DNA of 64,000 bases from Psychrobacter jeotgali (GCF_904846315.1 NZ_CAJHAF010000001.1:1426001-1490000), one strand, 5' to 3'. Positions 24,482-34,871 are shown, counted from the stretch's first letter. Made by a program: numbers and translations. Notes: generated by a model from the letters alone, not told the origin.

Positions 24482-25180
24482 ATGACAAATAACACTCATG
24501 AAATAAACGCTAACAATATGAGCAAACCCAGCTCAGCGTTAAGCTTATATCTGGTGACTGACGCTGCCATGTGTAATGAATATGGCTTAATTGATACTGT
24601 TTGCGCTGCTATTGATGGCGGGGTCACCATGGTACAACTGCGTGACAAACAAGCCGATGATGAGGAGTTATACCTAACAGCCTGTGCGCTTAAAGAAGCT
24701 ATCGCAGGACGAGTACCCCTATTACTCAATGATCGGGTAGCTATCGCTAAAAAAGCCAAACTAGATGGCGTACATCTAGGTCAAAGCGATATGTCGATTA
24801 ATGAAGCTCGGACGCTGCTAGGCTCAGAGGCTTGGCTGGGTTTGTCAGTAAATACGCTAGAGCAATTACAGCAGGCGCATAACCATCATTTATCACAGAT
24901 AGATTACTTTGGTTTTGGCCCTGTTTTTCCGACCACTACCAAGCGTAACCACGCTACTCCGCTAGGTTTAGAAGGGCTTGCTAAGCTTATTAAATCAAGC
25001 CAATTGCCTACGGTAGCTATTGGTGGTATCCACCTAGATACTGCTGCTCAAGTTTATGCTACTGGCTGTGACGGTATTGCGATTGTGTCTGCGATTTGTG
25101 CCGCCAAAGACCCAAAGGCCGCCGCTGCATCATTAACTAAAGCAAAAATAAAAGCCAACAGTATGGGAGAGCAGCCATGA
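24482..25180 (+). CDS. thiE: thiamine-phosphate synthase ThiE
   Basis: ThiE joins HMP pyrophosphate and thiazole phosphate into thiamine phosphate. The 232-residue TIM barrel has the expected motifs: LYLVTD, GGVTMVQLRDKQADDEEL, LLLNDRVAIAKKAKLDGVHLGQSDM, GLSVNTLEQL, YFGFGPVFPTTTK and VAIGGIHLDTAAQVYATGCDGIAIVSAI. The first 14 residues are polar and unconserved; an in-frame ATG at 24521 is an alternative start. Its stop overlaps the thiD start by four bases, so the two are translationally coupled. Confidence 0.96.
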   Translation: MTNNTHEINANNMSKPSSALSLYLVTDAAMCNEYGLIDTVCAAIDGGVTMVQLRDKQADDEELYLTACALKEAIAGRVPLLLNDRVAIAKKAKLDGVHLGQSDMSINEARTLLGSEAWLGLSVNTLEQLQQAHNHHLSQIDYFGFGPVFPTTTKRNHATPLGLEGLAKLIKSSQLPTVAIGGIHLDTAAQVYATGCDGIAIVSAICAAKDPKAAAASLTKAKIKANSMGEQP

Positions 25181-25959
25181 TTGCCAACATTTTATCTATC
25201 GCTGGCACCGACTGTACTGGCGGTGCGGGCATCCAAGCGGATATCAAAGCCATCAGTGCCAATGGCGCTTATGCCATGAGCGTCATTACTGCTGTGGTGG
25301 CGCAAAACACCCAAGGCGTCCAGCAAATCCAAATGATGTCGCCTGAGATGGTACGAGCGCAGCTTGATTCGGTGTTTACTGATGTGCATGTCGATGCGGT
25401 AAAGATTGGTATGCTCGGTAGCGCTGAGATTATTCGCTGCGTTGGCGAGGCCTTAGCAAAGTACCAACCCAAAAATGTCGTCCTCGATCCGGTTATGGTC
25501 GCCAAAAGTGGCGATCGTCTACTCGATACCGACGCCCTAGCTGCCATGCGTGAGCTATTGCCACAAATGGGACTGATCACCCCCAATCTACCAGAAGCCG
25601 CTGACTTACTTGGCGTGACAGAAGCCCAAAGCCGTGCCGAGATGATAGTGCAAGCTGAGCAATTTAAAGTGCCAGTGCTACTAAAAGGTGGACATTTAAG
25701 CAATGGAGACTCACCCGATTTATTAAGCATTAATAGTCAGCAGCACTGGTTTGAAAGCGAGCGTATTAATACTAAAAATAGCCATGGCACCGGTTGTACC
25801 TTATCCGCCGCCATTGCTACTTATTGGGGTCGCGGTGATACGCTTGCAGACGCTTGCGAAAAGGCTAAAGTCTATCTGACGGGCGCTTTGAAAGCGGCAG
25901 ATAGACTCAATGTCGGACAAGGACAAGGGCCTGTGCATCACTTTTATGAGTTTTATTAA
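25177..25959 (+). CDS. thiD: hydroxymethylpyrimidine/phosphomethylpyrimidine kinase ThiD
   Basis: ThiD phosphorylates HMP and HMP-P to HMP pyrophosphate for thiamine synthesis. The 260-residue protein shows the start IAGTDCTGGAGIQADIKAISANGAYAMSVITAVVAQNT (in pieces), VHVDAVKIGMLGSAEII, VVLDPVMVAKSGDRLL, ITPNLPEAADLLG, LLKGGHL and the catalytic SHGTGCTLSAAIA. The ATGA overlap with thiE and the strong AGAGCAG upstream show coupling in the operon under the TPP riboswitch. Confidence 0.96.
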   Translation: MIANILSIAGTDCTGGAGIQADIKAISANGAYAMSVITAVVAQNTQGVQQIQMMSPEMVRAQLDSVFTDVHVDAVKIGMLGSAEIIRCVGEALAKYQPKNVVLDPVMVAKSGDRLLDTDALAAMRELLPQMGLITPNLPEAADLLGVTEAQSRAEMIVQAEQFKVPVLLKGGHLSNGDSPDLLSINSQQHWFESERINTKNSHGTGCTLSAAIATYWGRGDTLADACEKAKVYLTGALKAADRLNVGQGQGPVHHFYEFY

Positions 25960-26025
25960 CGCCTTGTCTTATTGACATTTTATAAGGCTTTCATCATTTT
26001 TCGCCATTTATTGTGAGTCAGACTT

Positions 26026-26961
26026 ATGCTCAAAAAAGGACTACCCTCGCCCTATATCATGTTGGTTTTGGCTCCGCTGTTTTGGGCGACTAGTAACGTC
26101 ACTGGCAAGCTAGGTAAAGGGTGGCTCACTCCTTACGAGATGACATTTTTTCGCTGGTTTTTAGCCACCCTTATCTTGAGCTTTTTTGCCCGTAAGTTTA
26201 TTCGTCAAGATTGGGCGCAGCTCAAGCAGCATTGGCTATGGCTGTTCGTCGTAGGTGGTAGCGGCTTCGCCCTGTTTAATATCATTCTTTATAGTGCGTT
26301 TTCATTAGGGGCAAGCGTGGTCAATGTATCCATTATCACCGCTTTAATTCCCTTTGGCGTGATTTGTTTTAGTGCCTTTATCTACAAAGACCAACCGCAT
26401 ATCTTGCAGTGGCTGGGTATTGCTATTGCTTTTATGGGGGTGATTTGGGTATTGACTCAAGGTCAACCGTGGGTACTGGCCCAATATAACTTTGCTATAG
26501 GTGACGCTTTAGCGCTGGTCACAACTGGTATTTATATCGCCTATTCGCTGGCGCTACGTCATGCGCCCAAGATTCATTGGGCTAGTATGATGTGGGCGAT
26601 GAGTTTGGCAGGCTTGGTAGTCGCAGCACCTTTTTACGCTTATGATTTGGCTCATAACGGTTTGCATTTTCCAGATTGGCGTGGCTGGCTGATGCTGCTC
26701 TATATTGCTGTCTTTATCTCTATAATATCCAAGCTATTTTATATGGAAAGCGTAATTCAGATTGGTGCTAATCGAGCGGCATTGGCGATGAACTTTCTGC
26801 CGGTGTTTGGTGCGGTAATGGGAGTTCTATTTTTCAAAGATGAAGTTATGAGTATCAACCATCTTATTGCCTTGGGACTGGTTGTTATTGGTATTGTTTG
26901 CTCAGAGTATGGCGCAGCGCTCAAACGCCGACCTTTACCTGAGCGCGCCGGTGCTTACTAA
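26026..26961 (+). CDS. DMT-superfamily (EamA) transporter
   Basis: A 311-residue protein with ten predicted transmembrane helices in two EamA repeats (APLFWATSNVTGKLGKGWLTPYEMTFFRWFLA opening the first, GDALALVTTGIYIAYSLALRHAP the second). EamA proteins export or import small metabolites. The gene lies 66 bp after thiD in the same direction, so it may be co-transcribed and have a thiamine-related substrate, but nothing in the sequence fixes this. The first ATG is used; the ribosome binding site (GTGAGTCAGACTT) is weak. Confidence 0.88.
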   Translation: MLKKGLPSPYIMLVLAPLFWATSNVTGKLGKGWLTPYEMTFFRWFLATLILSFFARKFIRQDWAQLKQHWLWLFVVGGSGFALFNIILYSAFSLGASVVNVSIITALIPFGVICFSAFIYKDQPHILQWLGIAIAFMGVIWVLTQGQPWVLAQYNFAIGDALALVTTGIYIAYSLALRHAPKIHWASMMWAMSLAGLVVAAPFYAYDLAHNGLHFPDWRGWLMLLYIAVFISIISKLFYMESVIQIGANRAALAMNFLPVFGAVMGVLFFKDEVMSINHLIALGLVVIGIVCSEYGAALKRRPLPERAGAY

Positions 26962-26990
26962 TACCTATTAGTGAAACAATATCGTGATAA

Positions 26991-27803
26991 CTAAGCCTGA
27001 TTTTTTAAGAAGTTCTCAATAACTTTATTAACTTGCTCAGGCTCTTCCACTGTCGAGGTGTGCCCTGCCCCTTTTATGACTTCAAGCTTAGAGCCTTTTA
27101 TCGCCTGATGCATGCGCTCAGCTTTTGCAACTGGGGTAGCGGTATCTTCGTCGCCCACTATGATCAAAGTTGGCGTAGTGATATTGCTTAACTGCTCATA
27201 AGTGCCTTGACGCTCAATCACTCCTAACGTCGCTTTGGTGACCCCTTCTTTGTCATTTTCTTGAAGCATAGAGCGCCATTTTTTCTGTTCAGCTTTGCGA
27301 GCTTTGTCATTCAAAAAGCTCTCACCAAACATAATGGGCATCACCTTACCACTAACCGGCTTCATACCCAGCCAGCGAATGGCGGTAAGCAGTTTACGAT
27401 ATTCAGGGATGTTACTAGGATCTTCGGGGTCGGCAGAGGTTTCGAGCAGTATCAAGGTATGTAGTAGCTCAGGACGTTTCAGCGCGACCCGCTGCGCCAC
27501 AAAACCACCCATAGACAATCCCAAAAAGTGACATTTTTCGATGTTCAGAGCATCAAGCAACGCTAAAGCATCTTCGGCTAAAGTATCCATATCATAGCCA
27601 GATTCGGCTACTTGTGACTGACCTTGACCCCTAAAATCAAAAGCAATACAGCGATAATCATTTTTAAAATACTCAACCTGCTTATCATACAAGCGCGTAT
27701 TCCACAGCAGCCCATGCGCAAATACCATCACTGGCTTTTGGCTATCATTAGGGGCACTATCTTCGTAATAAATCTCGGTATTATTGACTTTGAGCTTTGG
27801 CAT
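26991..27803 (-). CDS. alpha/beta hydrolase
   Basis: A 270-residue alpha/beta-fold hydrolase. The nucleophile elbow is GLSMGG (FLGLSMGGFVAQRVAL), the oxyanion region VFAHGLLWNTRLYD, the acid in VGDEDTATPV and the catalytic His in GAGHTSTVEEPEQV. This close to the C-terminus the His fits the 3-oxoadipate enol-lactonase/haloperoxidase-like branch. The start at 27803 was chosen because AAGGAAGTTATT precedes it and the conserved MPKLKVNNTEIYYED begins there; an upstream ATG at 27869 lacks such a site. The substrate is unknown. It is divergent from the enoyl-CoA hydratase gene. Confidence 0.87.
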   Translation of the reverse strand: MPKLKVNNTEIYYEDSAPNDSQKPVMVFAHGLLWNTRLYDKQVEYFKNDYRCIAFDFRGQGQSQVAESGYDMDTLAEDALALLDALNIEKCHFLGLSMGGFVAQRVALKRPELLHTLILLETSADPEDPSNIPEYRKLLTAIRWLGMKPVSGKVMPIMFGESFLNDKARKAEQKKWRSMLQENDKEGVTKATLGVIERQGTYEQLSNITTPTLIIVGDEDTATPVAKAERMHQAIKGSKLEVIKGAGHTSTVEEPEQVNKVIENFLKNQA

Positions 27804-28107
27804 AATAACTTCCTTGTTTAGTGATTTAGAGGTTTGATAATCTAGAGAATAGACCTGTCCTTGAGTCATTCCTTGCTACTAGAGCCTTTTAGCATAAGGC
27901 ACAAACTTAGCATTTAATAGCACTATTTTTGAATCAGAAGTTTTTATAGCATATCGTAAAACCCTTCAGCCAGTAATAAGCTTAACCTGTTTGAGTATAA
28001 AACCTGCTTTTATAATAATGCCAAGCTGCTATAGTAATCTAGCATTGAGCCATTTATCACTATTAAACAGTCATTTTTAATCAATTATTTTGAATAAGGA
28101 CAACCCT
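27804..28107. promoter_or_regulatory. divergent promoter region, hydrolase and enoyl-CoA hydratase genes
   Basis: 304 bp, AT-rich, without an open frame that has a ribosome binding site. AATAAGGACAACCCT at the right edge is the ribosome binding site of the enoyl-CoA hydratase gene. I see no clear operator. Confidence 0.45.
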
Positions 28108-28905
28108 ATGTCGTCATCTCTAGTTGAGTATCAAGTTAATAACCATATTGCTACCATCACCTTGAATGATCCAAAAAGCCTAAACGCATTTAGTACGCCT
28201 TTAAAGAACAGCGTGTTAAAAGCGCTTAATGAGGCTGAAGCCGATGATCAGGTTCGAGTCATTGTCCTACAAGGAGCAGGCGGTAACTTTTCAAGTGGTG
28301 GCGATATCAAGGAGATGCTCTCTGACGGCATAGACAAAGAAGTCATTTCAAATAAGTTAAAAGGCATGGTCGAGGGTGCGGGAGAAGTGAGCCTAAAGCT
28401 GCGCAAAATTCATAAGCCTATTATTGCTAAGTTAGAGGGCGCAGTTGCCGGCGCAGGTATGAATCTAGCCTTAACTTGTGACTTTCGTATCACCGCCGAT
28501 AATGCAAAATTTATACAAGCCTTTGTACACATTGGCTTAGTACCCGATGCTGGCGGAGTCTATTTATTGAACCAATTAATCGGTCCTGCTAAGACCGCTG
28601 AGCTGGTAATGCTCGGTGAAAAAGTCAGCGCTACAGAAATGGCGGATTTAAACTTGGTCAACCAAGTGGTGCCAGTAGAAGCACTAGATGAAGCGGTATT
28701 AAAACTGGCTTCGCGTCTGAGTGCCCTACCCGGTAAAGCCTTATCCAGCATGAAGGATATGCTCAATACTCATGCCTACTTTGGTCTCAACGAAGCACTC
28801 GATATGGAAGTGCATCAGCAAGCTCGCCTAGCAAAAACTGATGACTTTATCGAAGGCGTGACTGCTTTTGTAGAAAAGCGTAAGCCGGTATATCAAGGCA
28901 AGTAG
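28108..28905 (+). CDS. enoyl-CoA hydratase/isomerase family protein
   Basis: A 265-residue crotonase-fold protein. It has the N-terminal strand ATITLNDPKSLNAFS, the oxyanion-hole loop LQGAGGNFSSGGDIKEM, the second oxyanion segment KLEGAVAGAGMNLALTCDFRI and the catalytic-region FVHIGLVPDAGGVYLLNQLIG. The canonical glutamate pair of true enoyl-CoA hydratases is not obvious, since the second site reads PDAG. It could therefore be a PaaG-like isomerase or another crotonase. ATG at 28108 is preceded by AAGGA; the upstream in-frame ATG at 28090 was rejected. A strong bidirectional terminator follows. Confidence 0.88.
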   Translation: MSSSLVEYQVNNHIATITLNDPKSLNAFSTPLKNSVLKALNEAEADDQVRVIVLQGAGGNFSSGGDIKEMLSDGIDKEVISNKLKGMVEGAGEVSLKLRKIHKPIIAKLEGAVAGAGMNLALTCDFRITADNAKFIQAFVHIGLVPDAGGVYLLNQLIGPAKTAELVMLGEKVSATEMADLNLVNQVVPVEALDEAVLKLASRLSALPGKALSSMKDMLNTHAYFGLNEALDMEVHQQARLAKTDDFIEGVTAFVEKRKPVYQGK

Positions 28906-28980
28906 ATAGCAAACCAAGCTTATTTTGTTAGAAAGTATTAACTATTAAAGTATCAGGTTATTAAAATATCAAGCACCATT

Positions 28981-29018
28981 AAAAAGACTTCGCTTATATG
29001 CTAAGCGAAGTCTTTTTA
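28981..29018. terminator. bidirectional terminator
   Basis: AAAAAGACTTCGCTTA and TAAGCGAAGTCTTTTT pair in a 16-bp perfect stem with a 5-nt loop. It lies between the convergent enoyl-CoA hydratase and DUF805 genes. Confidence 0.93.
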
Positions 29019-29064
29019 TTTATAATTCTAACGATAATATAAAGCCCCTATCAATCTAGCTTAT

Positions 29065-29526
29065 TTACTTAGCTGGAGGCCCCCATTGATTGGTCTCAAA
29101 TTTGGTTTGGCTAACGAAGAATATCAACAACACAATAGAACCTATAAGCGGGATAAGCGATAACAAAACCCACCATCCTGAGCGGCTGGTATCATGCAGT
29201 CTGCGAATAGTAACCGCCAAACCCGGTACGAACAGACCCAACGCCACTATTCCATAGAACAAAGGAAACCCTGAATCAAACAACATAGCATCAATCATTG
29301 AAGTAATGAACATCAGCACCGTATGTACCAGTACAAAATACCAGTATTCTTTCCGCCGAGCTCGACCAGAAAAATTGGTATAATTTCTCAGTGATTTTTT
29401 GAACCAATCGATAATACTATAATTTTCTTCTGCGGCATAAATATCATTATTATCGATAGTAGGATTAGTTGATGGGGGCTGGTAAACCTTATCAAGCGTA
29501 GTTTTGTTTTCTCTAGGATCTATCAT
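29065..29526 (-). CDS. DUF805 family membrane protein
   Basis: A 153-residue membrane protein with the DUF805 signatures: NFSGRARRKEYWYF before the first helix, and GLAVTIRRLHDTSRSGWW between later helices, with four hydrophobic segments in total. A polar N-terminal tail of about 45 residues is cytoplasmic. DUF805 proteins (YhaH/YhaI-like) have no established function. AGAGAG precedes the ATG. Its neighbour upstream is the PACE-type protein, 22 bp away, so the two are probably co-transcribed. Confidence 0.87.
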   Translation of the reverse strand: MIDPRENKTTLDKVYQPPSTNPTIDNNDIYAAEENYSIIDWFKKSLRNYTNFSGRARRKEYWYFVLVHTVLMFITSMIDAMLFDSGFPLFYGIVALGLFVPGLAVTIRRLHDTSRSGWWVLLSLIPLIGSIVLLIFFVSQTKFETNQWGPPAK

Positions 29527-29548
29527 GGGCTCTCTCTAAAGGTTGGTG

Positions 29549-30001
29549 TTATGCGTTAGAAGCAGAGTCTGACTTCTGCTGATAGGGTAAGGTAAATATC
29601 TTGTCAAAGATCAAAGTAAAGATAAAAGTATAAACCAAAAAGAATAATAGTAATGCAGCTTCCATCTTGAAAGCTTTTATCACACTCACATCGTACCATA
29701 TCATGTATAACGGTAAGCAAATTAGTACCAACCCGCCTTCAAAACCTACAGCATGAATAACCCGTATCAAGAGTGTACGCTGCGCTGCCCGCCGGCGACG
29801 CTCCCAAGCCTCAAAAGCGGTGTTATAAATAAAATTCCAAATGACTGCTGCCAATGACACCATCACCGCTACCGGCAAGGATTCTGCAGCATCGCCACCA
29901 CTTAGCAGCATCAACACAAAGGTAGATGCAATAATAGCAATAATCTCAAAAATGACCACATAAACGATACGACGTTTTAGCGGAGATAAAGTAATCACCA
30001 C
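29549..30001 (-). CDS. PACE-family efflux protein (bacterial transmembrane pair)
   Basis: The 150-residue protein has two tandem bacterial transmembrane pair repeats, that is four helices. Conserved motifs are RRIVYVVIFEIIAIIAS with the membrane-embedded glutamate, IWNFIYNTAFEAWERRR at the end of the second helix, RVIHAVGFEGGLVLICLPL and FFLVYTFIFTLIFDKIF. PACE transporters such as AceI of Acinetobacter export chlorhexidine and short-chain diamines by proton exchange. The first-helix glutamate (FEII) matches the essential one in AceI. It is likely co-transcribed with the DUF805 gene. Confidence 0.9.
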   Translation of the reverse strand: MVITLSPLKRRIVYVVIFEIIAIIASTFVLMLLSGGDAAESLPVAVMVSLAAVIWNFIYNTAFEAWERRRRAAQRTLLIRVIHAVGFEGGLVLICLPLYMIWYDVSVIKAFKMEAALLLFFLVYTFIFTLIFDKIFTLPYQQKSDSASNA

Positions 30002-30153
30002 GACTCCAAAGCACGTAAGTGCCTAATTAAAGCACCTAGTTAAAGTATCGGTCCGTCCCGAGATAGAAAAATAAATAGAATGCAAAGCCACGGTTTCCGC
30101 CTGCGCTGATATTATACCTAAAACAGTGTTATTAGACAGGGCGTGCTTAAATC

Positions 30154-30184
30154 AAAAAAACCCCGCATCATGACGATACGGGGT
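30154..30184 (-). terminator. rho-independent terminator of acnB
   Basis: On the minus strand CCCCG and CGGGG, extended by A-T pairs, form a hairpin around the loop TATCGTCATGATG and run into seven T residues. Confidence 0.88.
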
Positions 30185-30233
30185 TCCTATTTAAATAAAA
30201 GCTGTAAAACTTCAAAACGTTTAGATTAAAGAC

Positions 30234-32837
30234 CTAAGTCAACTGAGCAACGTTAATCTTATCCGCTTCTTCAGTGTACTCTTCCATACGGTCGAAGTTC
30301 ATGTACTGATAGACTTCATCGCCCATGCTGTTGAGCATGCCAGCGTACTGCTGATATTCATCGTTAGTTGGCAGTTTACCCAGTACCGCGGCTACCGCTG
30401 CAAGCTCGGCAGAAGCTAGGTAAACGTCAGCGCCTTGACCCAAACGGTTCGGGAAGTTACGGGTTGAGGTCGATACCGCCGTAGAGTTCGGGGCGATACG
30501 TGCTTGGTTACCCATACATAGTGAACAACCTGGCATCTCAGTACGAGCGCCGGCTTGTGCATAAATATTGTAGTAACCCTCTTCCATCAACTGACGCGCA
30601 TCCATCTTCGTCGGTGGCGCAATCCATAGACGAGTCTTGAGGCTACCTGCTGGGACGTCTTGTAGCAATTTACCCGCCGCACGGAAGTGACCAATGTTAG
30701 TCATACATGAACCAATGAATACTTCATCAATGGTATCGCCAGCAACGTCAGCCAAAGTTTTAGCATCGTCTGGATCGTTCGGGCAGCACAGGATTGGCTC
30801 TTTAATCTCAGACATATCGATAGTCATATCGATAGCGTATTCTGCATCTTCGTCAGCACGCATTAGGCTTGGATTAGCTAGCCATTCTTGCATTTGCTCA
30901 ACACGGCGGCTAATGGTACGCGCGTCGCCATAGCCTTCTGAGATCATCCACTTTAGAAGCGTGATGTTTGAGTTTAAATACTCAGTCACTGACTCTTCAG
31001 ATAAGGTAATCGTACAACCAGCAGCACTACGCTCAGCTGAGGCATCAGATAATTCAAACGCTTGCTCAGCCGTTAGGTCTTCTAGACCTTCAATCTCAAG
31101 AATACGGCCGTTGAACTCATTGATTTTACCTTTTTTATCAACGGTCAAATAACCTTCTTTGATAGCTTGATAAGGAATCGCATGGACTAGGTCACGCAAG
31201 GTGATACCAGGCTGGCGCTCGCCAACGAAGCGCACACGCACAGACTCAGGCATATCAAGTGGCATAACACCAGTCGCTGCAGCAAATGCAACCAGACCAG
31301 AACCGGCTGGGAACGAGATACCCATTGGGAAACGGGTATGCGAATCACCACCCGTACCAACGGTATCTGGAAGCAGCATACGGTTCAACCAGCTATGGAT
31401 AATACCATCACCCGGGCGTAAGCTCACGCCGCCGCGGTTCATGATAAAGTCAGGTAGGGTGTGCTGAGTCTCAACGTCAACTGGCTTTGGATAAGCGGCG
31501 GTATGACAGAATGACTGCATCACAAGATCCGCTTGGAAACCCAAGCATGCCAAGTCTTTTAGCTCATCACGAGTCATCGGACCAGTAGTATCTTGCGAGC
31601 CAACGGTAGTCATCTTAGGCTCACAGTACATACCCGGACGTACGCCTTCTAGACCACAAGCTTTTCCGACCATTTTTTGAGCAAGCGTAAAGCCTTTACC
31701 AGTATCGGCAGGCTCTTCTGGCTTAGCAAACACATCTGAATGACCAAGACCCATATATTCACGTGCGCGATTAGTCAATCCGCGACCAACGATTAATGGA
31801 ATACGGCCACCAGCACGCACTTCATCAAGCAAAGTTGGTGAGTTGAGTTTAAACTCAGAGATCACTTCATCAGAATCATGCTTGGTGATTTTGCCATCAT
31901 GCGGATAGATATCAAACACATCACCCATATCGATATTGTCAACAGCAACTTTTTCGATAGGCAAAGCGCCAGAATCTTCCATAGTGTTAAAGAAGATAGG
32001 AGCGATATTGTTACCAAGTACTAGACCACCGCCGCGTTTATTTGGCACATTAGGAATATCTTCGCCCATCAGCCATAATACTGAGTTGGTCGCAGATTTG
32101 CGGCTAGAGCCGGTACCTACTACATCACCAACATAAGCTAAGGGATGGCCTTTTTCTTTAAGCGCTTCGATCTGCTTCATTGGACCCACTACGCCTTCTT
32201 CATCAGCAGTAATGCCGTCGCGAGAGTTTTTGTGCATAGCTAATGAATGTAGTGGAATGTCCGGACGGCTCCATGCATCTTGTGCAGGTGATAAGTCATC
32301 GGTGTTAGTTTCACCAGTAACTTTGAATGCAGTGTAAGTTGACTTTTTAGGAACTTCTGCACGGTTTAAGAACCATTCAGCATCAGCCCAAGATTGGATA
32401 ACTTCTTTAGCGATGTCATTACCCGCTTCAGCTTTTTCAGTGACGTCGTTGAAGGCATCAAATACCAGCAAAGTCTTTTTCAAAGCTTCGGCAGCGTCTT
32501 GAGCAACATCGGCATCATCTAGCGCAGCAACTAATGGCTGAACGTTGTAGCCGCCTTGCATAGTACCTAGGATTTCAATCGCTTTTTTCTTATCGATAAG
32601 TGGCGACGTTGCTTCACCCTTAAGGATAGCAGCCAAAAAAGCAGCTTTCACATAAGCAGCTTGGTCAACCCCAGCAGGAATACGATTCTCTAACAAGTCC
32701 ATCAAGAACTCATTTTCACCGGCTGGTGGGTTTTTGAGAAGCTCAACCAATTGGGCTACTTGCTGCTCATTAAGTGGAAGGGGAACCGTTCCTTGTTCGG
32801 CACGTTCTGCGACATGTTTACGATAAGCTTCTAACAC
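30234..32837 (-). CDS. acnB: bifunctional aconitate hydratase 2 / 2-methylisocitrate dehydratase AcnB
   Basis: AcnB isomerises citrate and isocitrate in the TCA cycle and hydrates 2-methylaconitate. The 867 residues equal the family length. The N-terminal HEAT-like domain begins [15 protein letters not shown]; the swivel domain and the [4Fe-4S] ligands follow, visible as [17 protein letters not shown] and [12 protein letters not shown]. The start codon is GTG at 32837 (TTAGAAGCT follows), preceded by GAGGACGATTATT. This matches the N-terminus of other AcnB proteins exactly in position. It has its own terminator and appears monocistronic. Confidence 0.97.
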   Translation of the reverse strand: MLEAYRKHVAERAEQGTVPLPLNEQQVAQLVELLKNPPAGENEFLMDLLENRIPAGVDQAAYVKAAFLAAILKGEATSPLIDKKKAIEILGTMQGGYNVQPLVAALDDADVAQDAAEALKKTLLVFDAFNDVTEKAEAGNDIAKEVIQSWADAEWFLNRAEVPKKSTYTAFKVTGETNTDDLSPAQDAWSRPDIPLHSLAMHKNSRDGITADEEGVVGPMKQIEALKEKGHPLAYVGDVVGTGSSRKSATNSVLWLMGEDIPNVPNKRGGGLVLGNNIAPIFFNTMEDSGALPIEKVAVDNIDMGDVFDIYPHDGKITKHDSDEVISEFKLNSPTLLDEVRAGGRIPLIVGRGLTNRAREYMGLGHSDVFAKPEEPADTGKGFTLAQKMVGKACGLEGVRPGMYCEPKMTTVGSQDTTGPMTRDELKDLACLGFQADLVMQSFCHTAAYPKPVDVETQHTLPDFIMNRGGVSLRPGDGIIHSWLNRMLLPDTVGTGGDSHTRFPMGISFPAGSGLVAFAAATGVMPLDMPESVRVRFVGERQPGITLRDLVHAIPYQAIKEGYLTVDKKGKINEFNGRILEIEGLEDLTAEQAFELSDASAERSAAGCTITLSEESVTEYLNSNITLLKWMISEGYGDARTISRRVEQMQEWLANPSLMRADEDAEYAIDMTIDMSEIKEPILCCPNDPDDAKTLADVAGDTIDEVFIGSCMTNIGHFRAAGKLLQDVPAGSLKTRLWIAPPTKMDARQLMEEGYYNIYAQAGARTEMPGCSLCMGNQARIAPNSTAVSTSTRNFPNRLGQGADVYLASAELAAVAAVLGKLPTNDEYQQYAGMLNSMGDEVYQYMNFDRMEEYTEEADKINVAQLT

Positions 32838-33244
32838 AATAATCGTCCTCGTCAGTTGGAGATTAGCACATCACGTGAGTAGTCAGGATGACTGCCTACA
32901 TCGATGTGCTATAAGAGATGGTCAATCAAATAATTATTCGTGCAATGATAGCTTAAAACGCTCAAAATGTTAATGACTCAGCTAATAAAAGGCCCATAAT
33001 AGCGCCATATTGGCTATTTATTATAAAAATGGTGCTATAAATAGGGCGATTGAGCCTATTTTTATCGTCAACCATAAGTAGGTAAAGTATCTAACTGCTG
33101 CTTAACTATGGTCAATTTATTTTGCTAGATATAGTTCGGCTGATATACTCTTTTAGGAGAGTACCCCTCAAAAAATGTAGTGCAGGAAAAGCACATCTGA
33201 TAACGTACGATATTATCGTAGCAAAACCGATTAAGGATGACAGT
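32838..33244. promoter_or_regulatory. divergent promoter region, acnB and carboxymuconolactone decarboxylase-like gene
   Basis: 407 bp without a gene. A perfect palindrome TACGATA-T-TATCGTA at 33206-33220 lies 25 bp before the rightward start codon and is a candidate operator or a site in the 5' untranslated region. An in-frame ATG farther upstream at 33122 has no good ribosome binding site. Confidence 0.5.
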
Positions 33245-33649
33245 ATGCCAAACCAAGCTAATTATGAAAAAGGTCTAAAAGTGCGCACCCAAGTGATGGG
33301 TGGAGATCATGTCAAACGCTCTCTTGATTCTGCAACGCCGTTCACTCAGCCGCTACAAGACTGGATCATTGAACATGCTTGGGGCAGTACATGGCAAGAT
33401 GATTCAATATTACCGCGCAAATATCGCTCCCTAATTACCATCGCATTTTTGATCGCTCAAAAAAGCCCAAATGAGTTGAAAGGTCATATTCGCGGCGCCA
33501 TAAACAACGGTGCCAGTGTGTCAGAGATTCAAGAAGTACTCATGCATAGCCTACCGTACTGCGGTGCCCCTGCTACCCAAGAAGCTTTTCGGGCCGCTAT
33601 AGAGATACTGAATGAACTGAATATTGATTTGAATAAAATTGATAACTGA
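33245..33649 (+). CDS. carboxymuconolactone decarboxylase family protein
   Basis: A 134-residue AhpD-like/CMD-family protein. The sequence YEKGLKVRTQVMGGDHV, TPFTQPLQDWIIEHAWGSTW, LPRKYRSLITIAFLIAQ and HIRGAINNGASVSEIQEVLMHSLPYCGAPATQEAF closely follows PcaC (4-carboxymuconolactone decarboxylase of protocatechuate degradation). The family CxxC of AhpD is absent, as in PcaC. No other protocatechuate genes are nearby, so the substrate may differ. ATG at 33245 follows AAGGATGACAGT, which is why the longer reading was rejected. Confidence 0.87.
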   Translation: MPNQANYEKGLKVRTQVMGGDHVKRSLDSATPFTQPLQDWIIEHAWGSTWQDDSILPRKYRSLITIAFLIAQKSPNELKGHIRGAINNGASVSEIQEVLMHSLPYCGAPATQEAFRAAIEILNELNIDLNKIDN

Positions 33650-33783
33650 TAAAAATATAGGGCTATGACCAACAGATGAGCAAAAAAATCAGATGCTATA
33701 TCTGCTATAATAACTCAACTCATAAAACATGCTGATAATTCCATAAACCCTTACTTTATAAAGGGTTAAGAGATGATTTAATT

Positions 33784-34839
33784 ATGACAATTGCCGTTCA
33801 AACCCATGTTCCTGCTGCCAAAGCAAAGCCCAAAAAAGCCGTTCAAGGCGAAAAGCTGCGCGGCTACGATAAAGTAGCGCGCATCCCTATTAAAGTAATC
33901 CCAACGGTCGAAGCGAAGAAAAAGCCCGATTGGATTCGAGTCAAGATGTCATCGCCAGCTGAGGTAGCGCGCATCAAAGCCACCTTACGTAAGCAAAAGC
34001 TCTATACCGTTTGCGAAGAGGCTGCCTGCCCCAACTTGCCGCAGTGCTTTGCCGATGGTACCGCCACCTTTATGATTATGGGTGATATCTGTACGCGCCG
34101 CTGTCCATTCTGCGATGTGGCACATGGTCGTCCTAATAATTTAGATCCGGATGAGCCGCGCCATACCGCTGAGACTATATTAGGTTTAGGACTTAAATAT
34201 GCGGTGATCACCTCGGTAGATCGTGATGATCTAAAAGATGGCGGGGCCCAGCATTTTGTCGATGTGATTAATGAATCAAAGGCGCTGAGCCCGAACTGTT
34301 TGATTGAAATACTGGTGCCAGATTTCCGTGGTCGTATGGATATCGCTTTGGATTTATTAACCGAAACTGCACCCGATGTCTTTAACCATAACATTGAGAC
34401 TGTGCCGCGTTTATATAAAGCCTTCCGCCCGGGTTCTGATTACCAGCATTCGCTTGATTTGCTCAAGCTCTATAAAAAGCGCCGTCCAGATATCGCTACC
34501 AAATGCGGCTTTATGGTCGGACTGGGTGAAACTGAAGAAGAGATATACGCCCTACTCGATGACCTAAAAGCACATAACGTCGATATGGTAACCGTTGGTC
34601 AGTATTTGCAGCCCAGTAAAAATCATGCGCCGGTTGATCGCTATGTCCATCCCGACGAGTTCCAACGCTATATGGATTATGGTAAAAAAATTGGTTTATT
34701 TAGCGTATGGGCAGGTCCAATGGTACGCTCAAGCTACTTTGCTGATCGTCAATATTATGGCGAAGATTGCCCTGCTCCTGTACGTAGTAAAAAAGCACTT
34801 GAGGCAGAAGGTAAAACTGAAGGCAAACTTGGTTGTTAA
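33784..34839 (+). CDS. lipA: lipoyl synthase LipA
   Basis: LipA inserts two sulfur atoms into octanoyl-carrier proteins by radical SAM chemistry. The 351-residue protein has the auxiliary cluster motif [12 protein letters not shown] and the radical SAM motif CTRRCPFC. Further family segments are [36 protein letters not shown] and [24 protein letters not shown], and the C-terminal [10 protein letters not shown] carries the conserved Arg-Ser-Ser-Tyr. Its N-terminus is basic and about 20 residues longer than E. coli LipA. lipB is not in the window. A strong terminator follows. Confidence 0.97.
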   Translation: MTIAVQTHVPAAKAKPKKAVQGEKLRGYDKVARIPIKVIPTVEAKKKPDWIRVKMSSPAEVARIKATLRKQKLYTVCEEAACPNLPQCFADGTATFMIMGDICTRRCPFCDVAHGRPNNLDPDEPRHTAETILGLGLKYAVITSVDRDDLKDGGAQHFVDVINESKALSPNCLIEILVPDFRGRMDIALDLLTETAPDVFNHNIETVPRLYKAFRPGSDYQHSLDLLKLYKKRRPDIATKCGFMVGLGETEEEIYALLDDLKAHNVDMVTVGQYLQPSKNHAPVDRYVHPDEFQRYMDYGKKIGLFSVWAGPMVRSSYFADRQYYGEDCPAPVRSKKALEAEGKTEGKLGC

Positions 34840-34871
34840 TAAGCCATTGATTGCGCTATCTGTATATAAAG

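Noticed and set aside
30694..32136. Several plus-strand open frames opposite acnB
   Set aside because: They mirror the codon pattern of acnB, have no ribosome binding sites and no recognisable domains.
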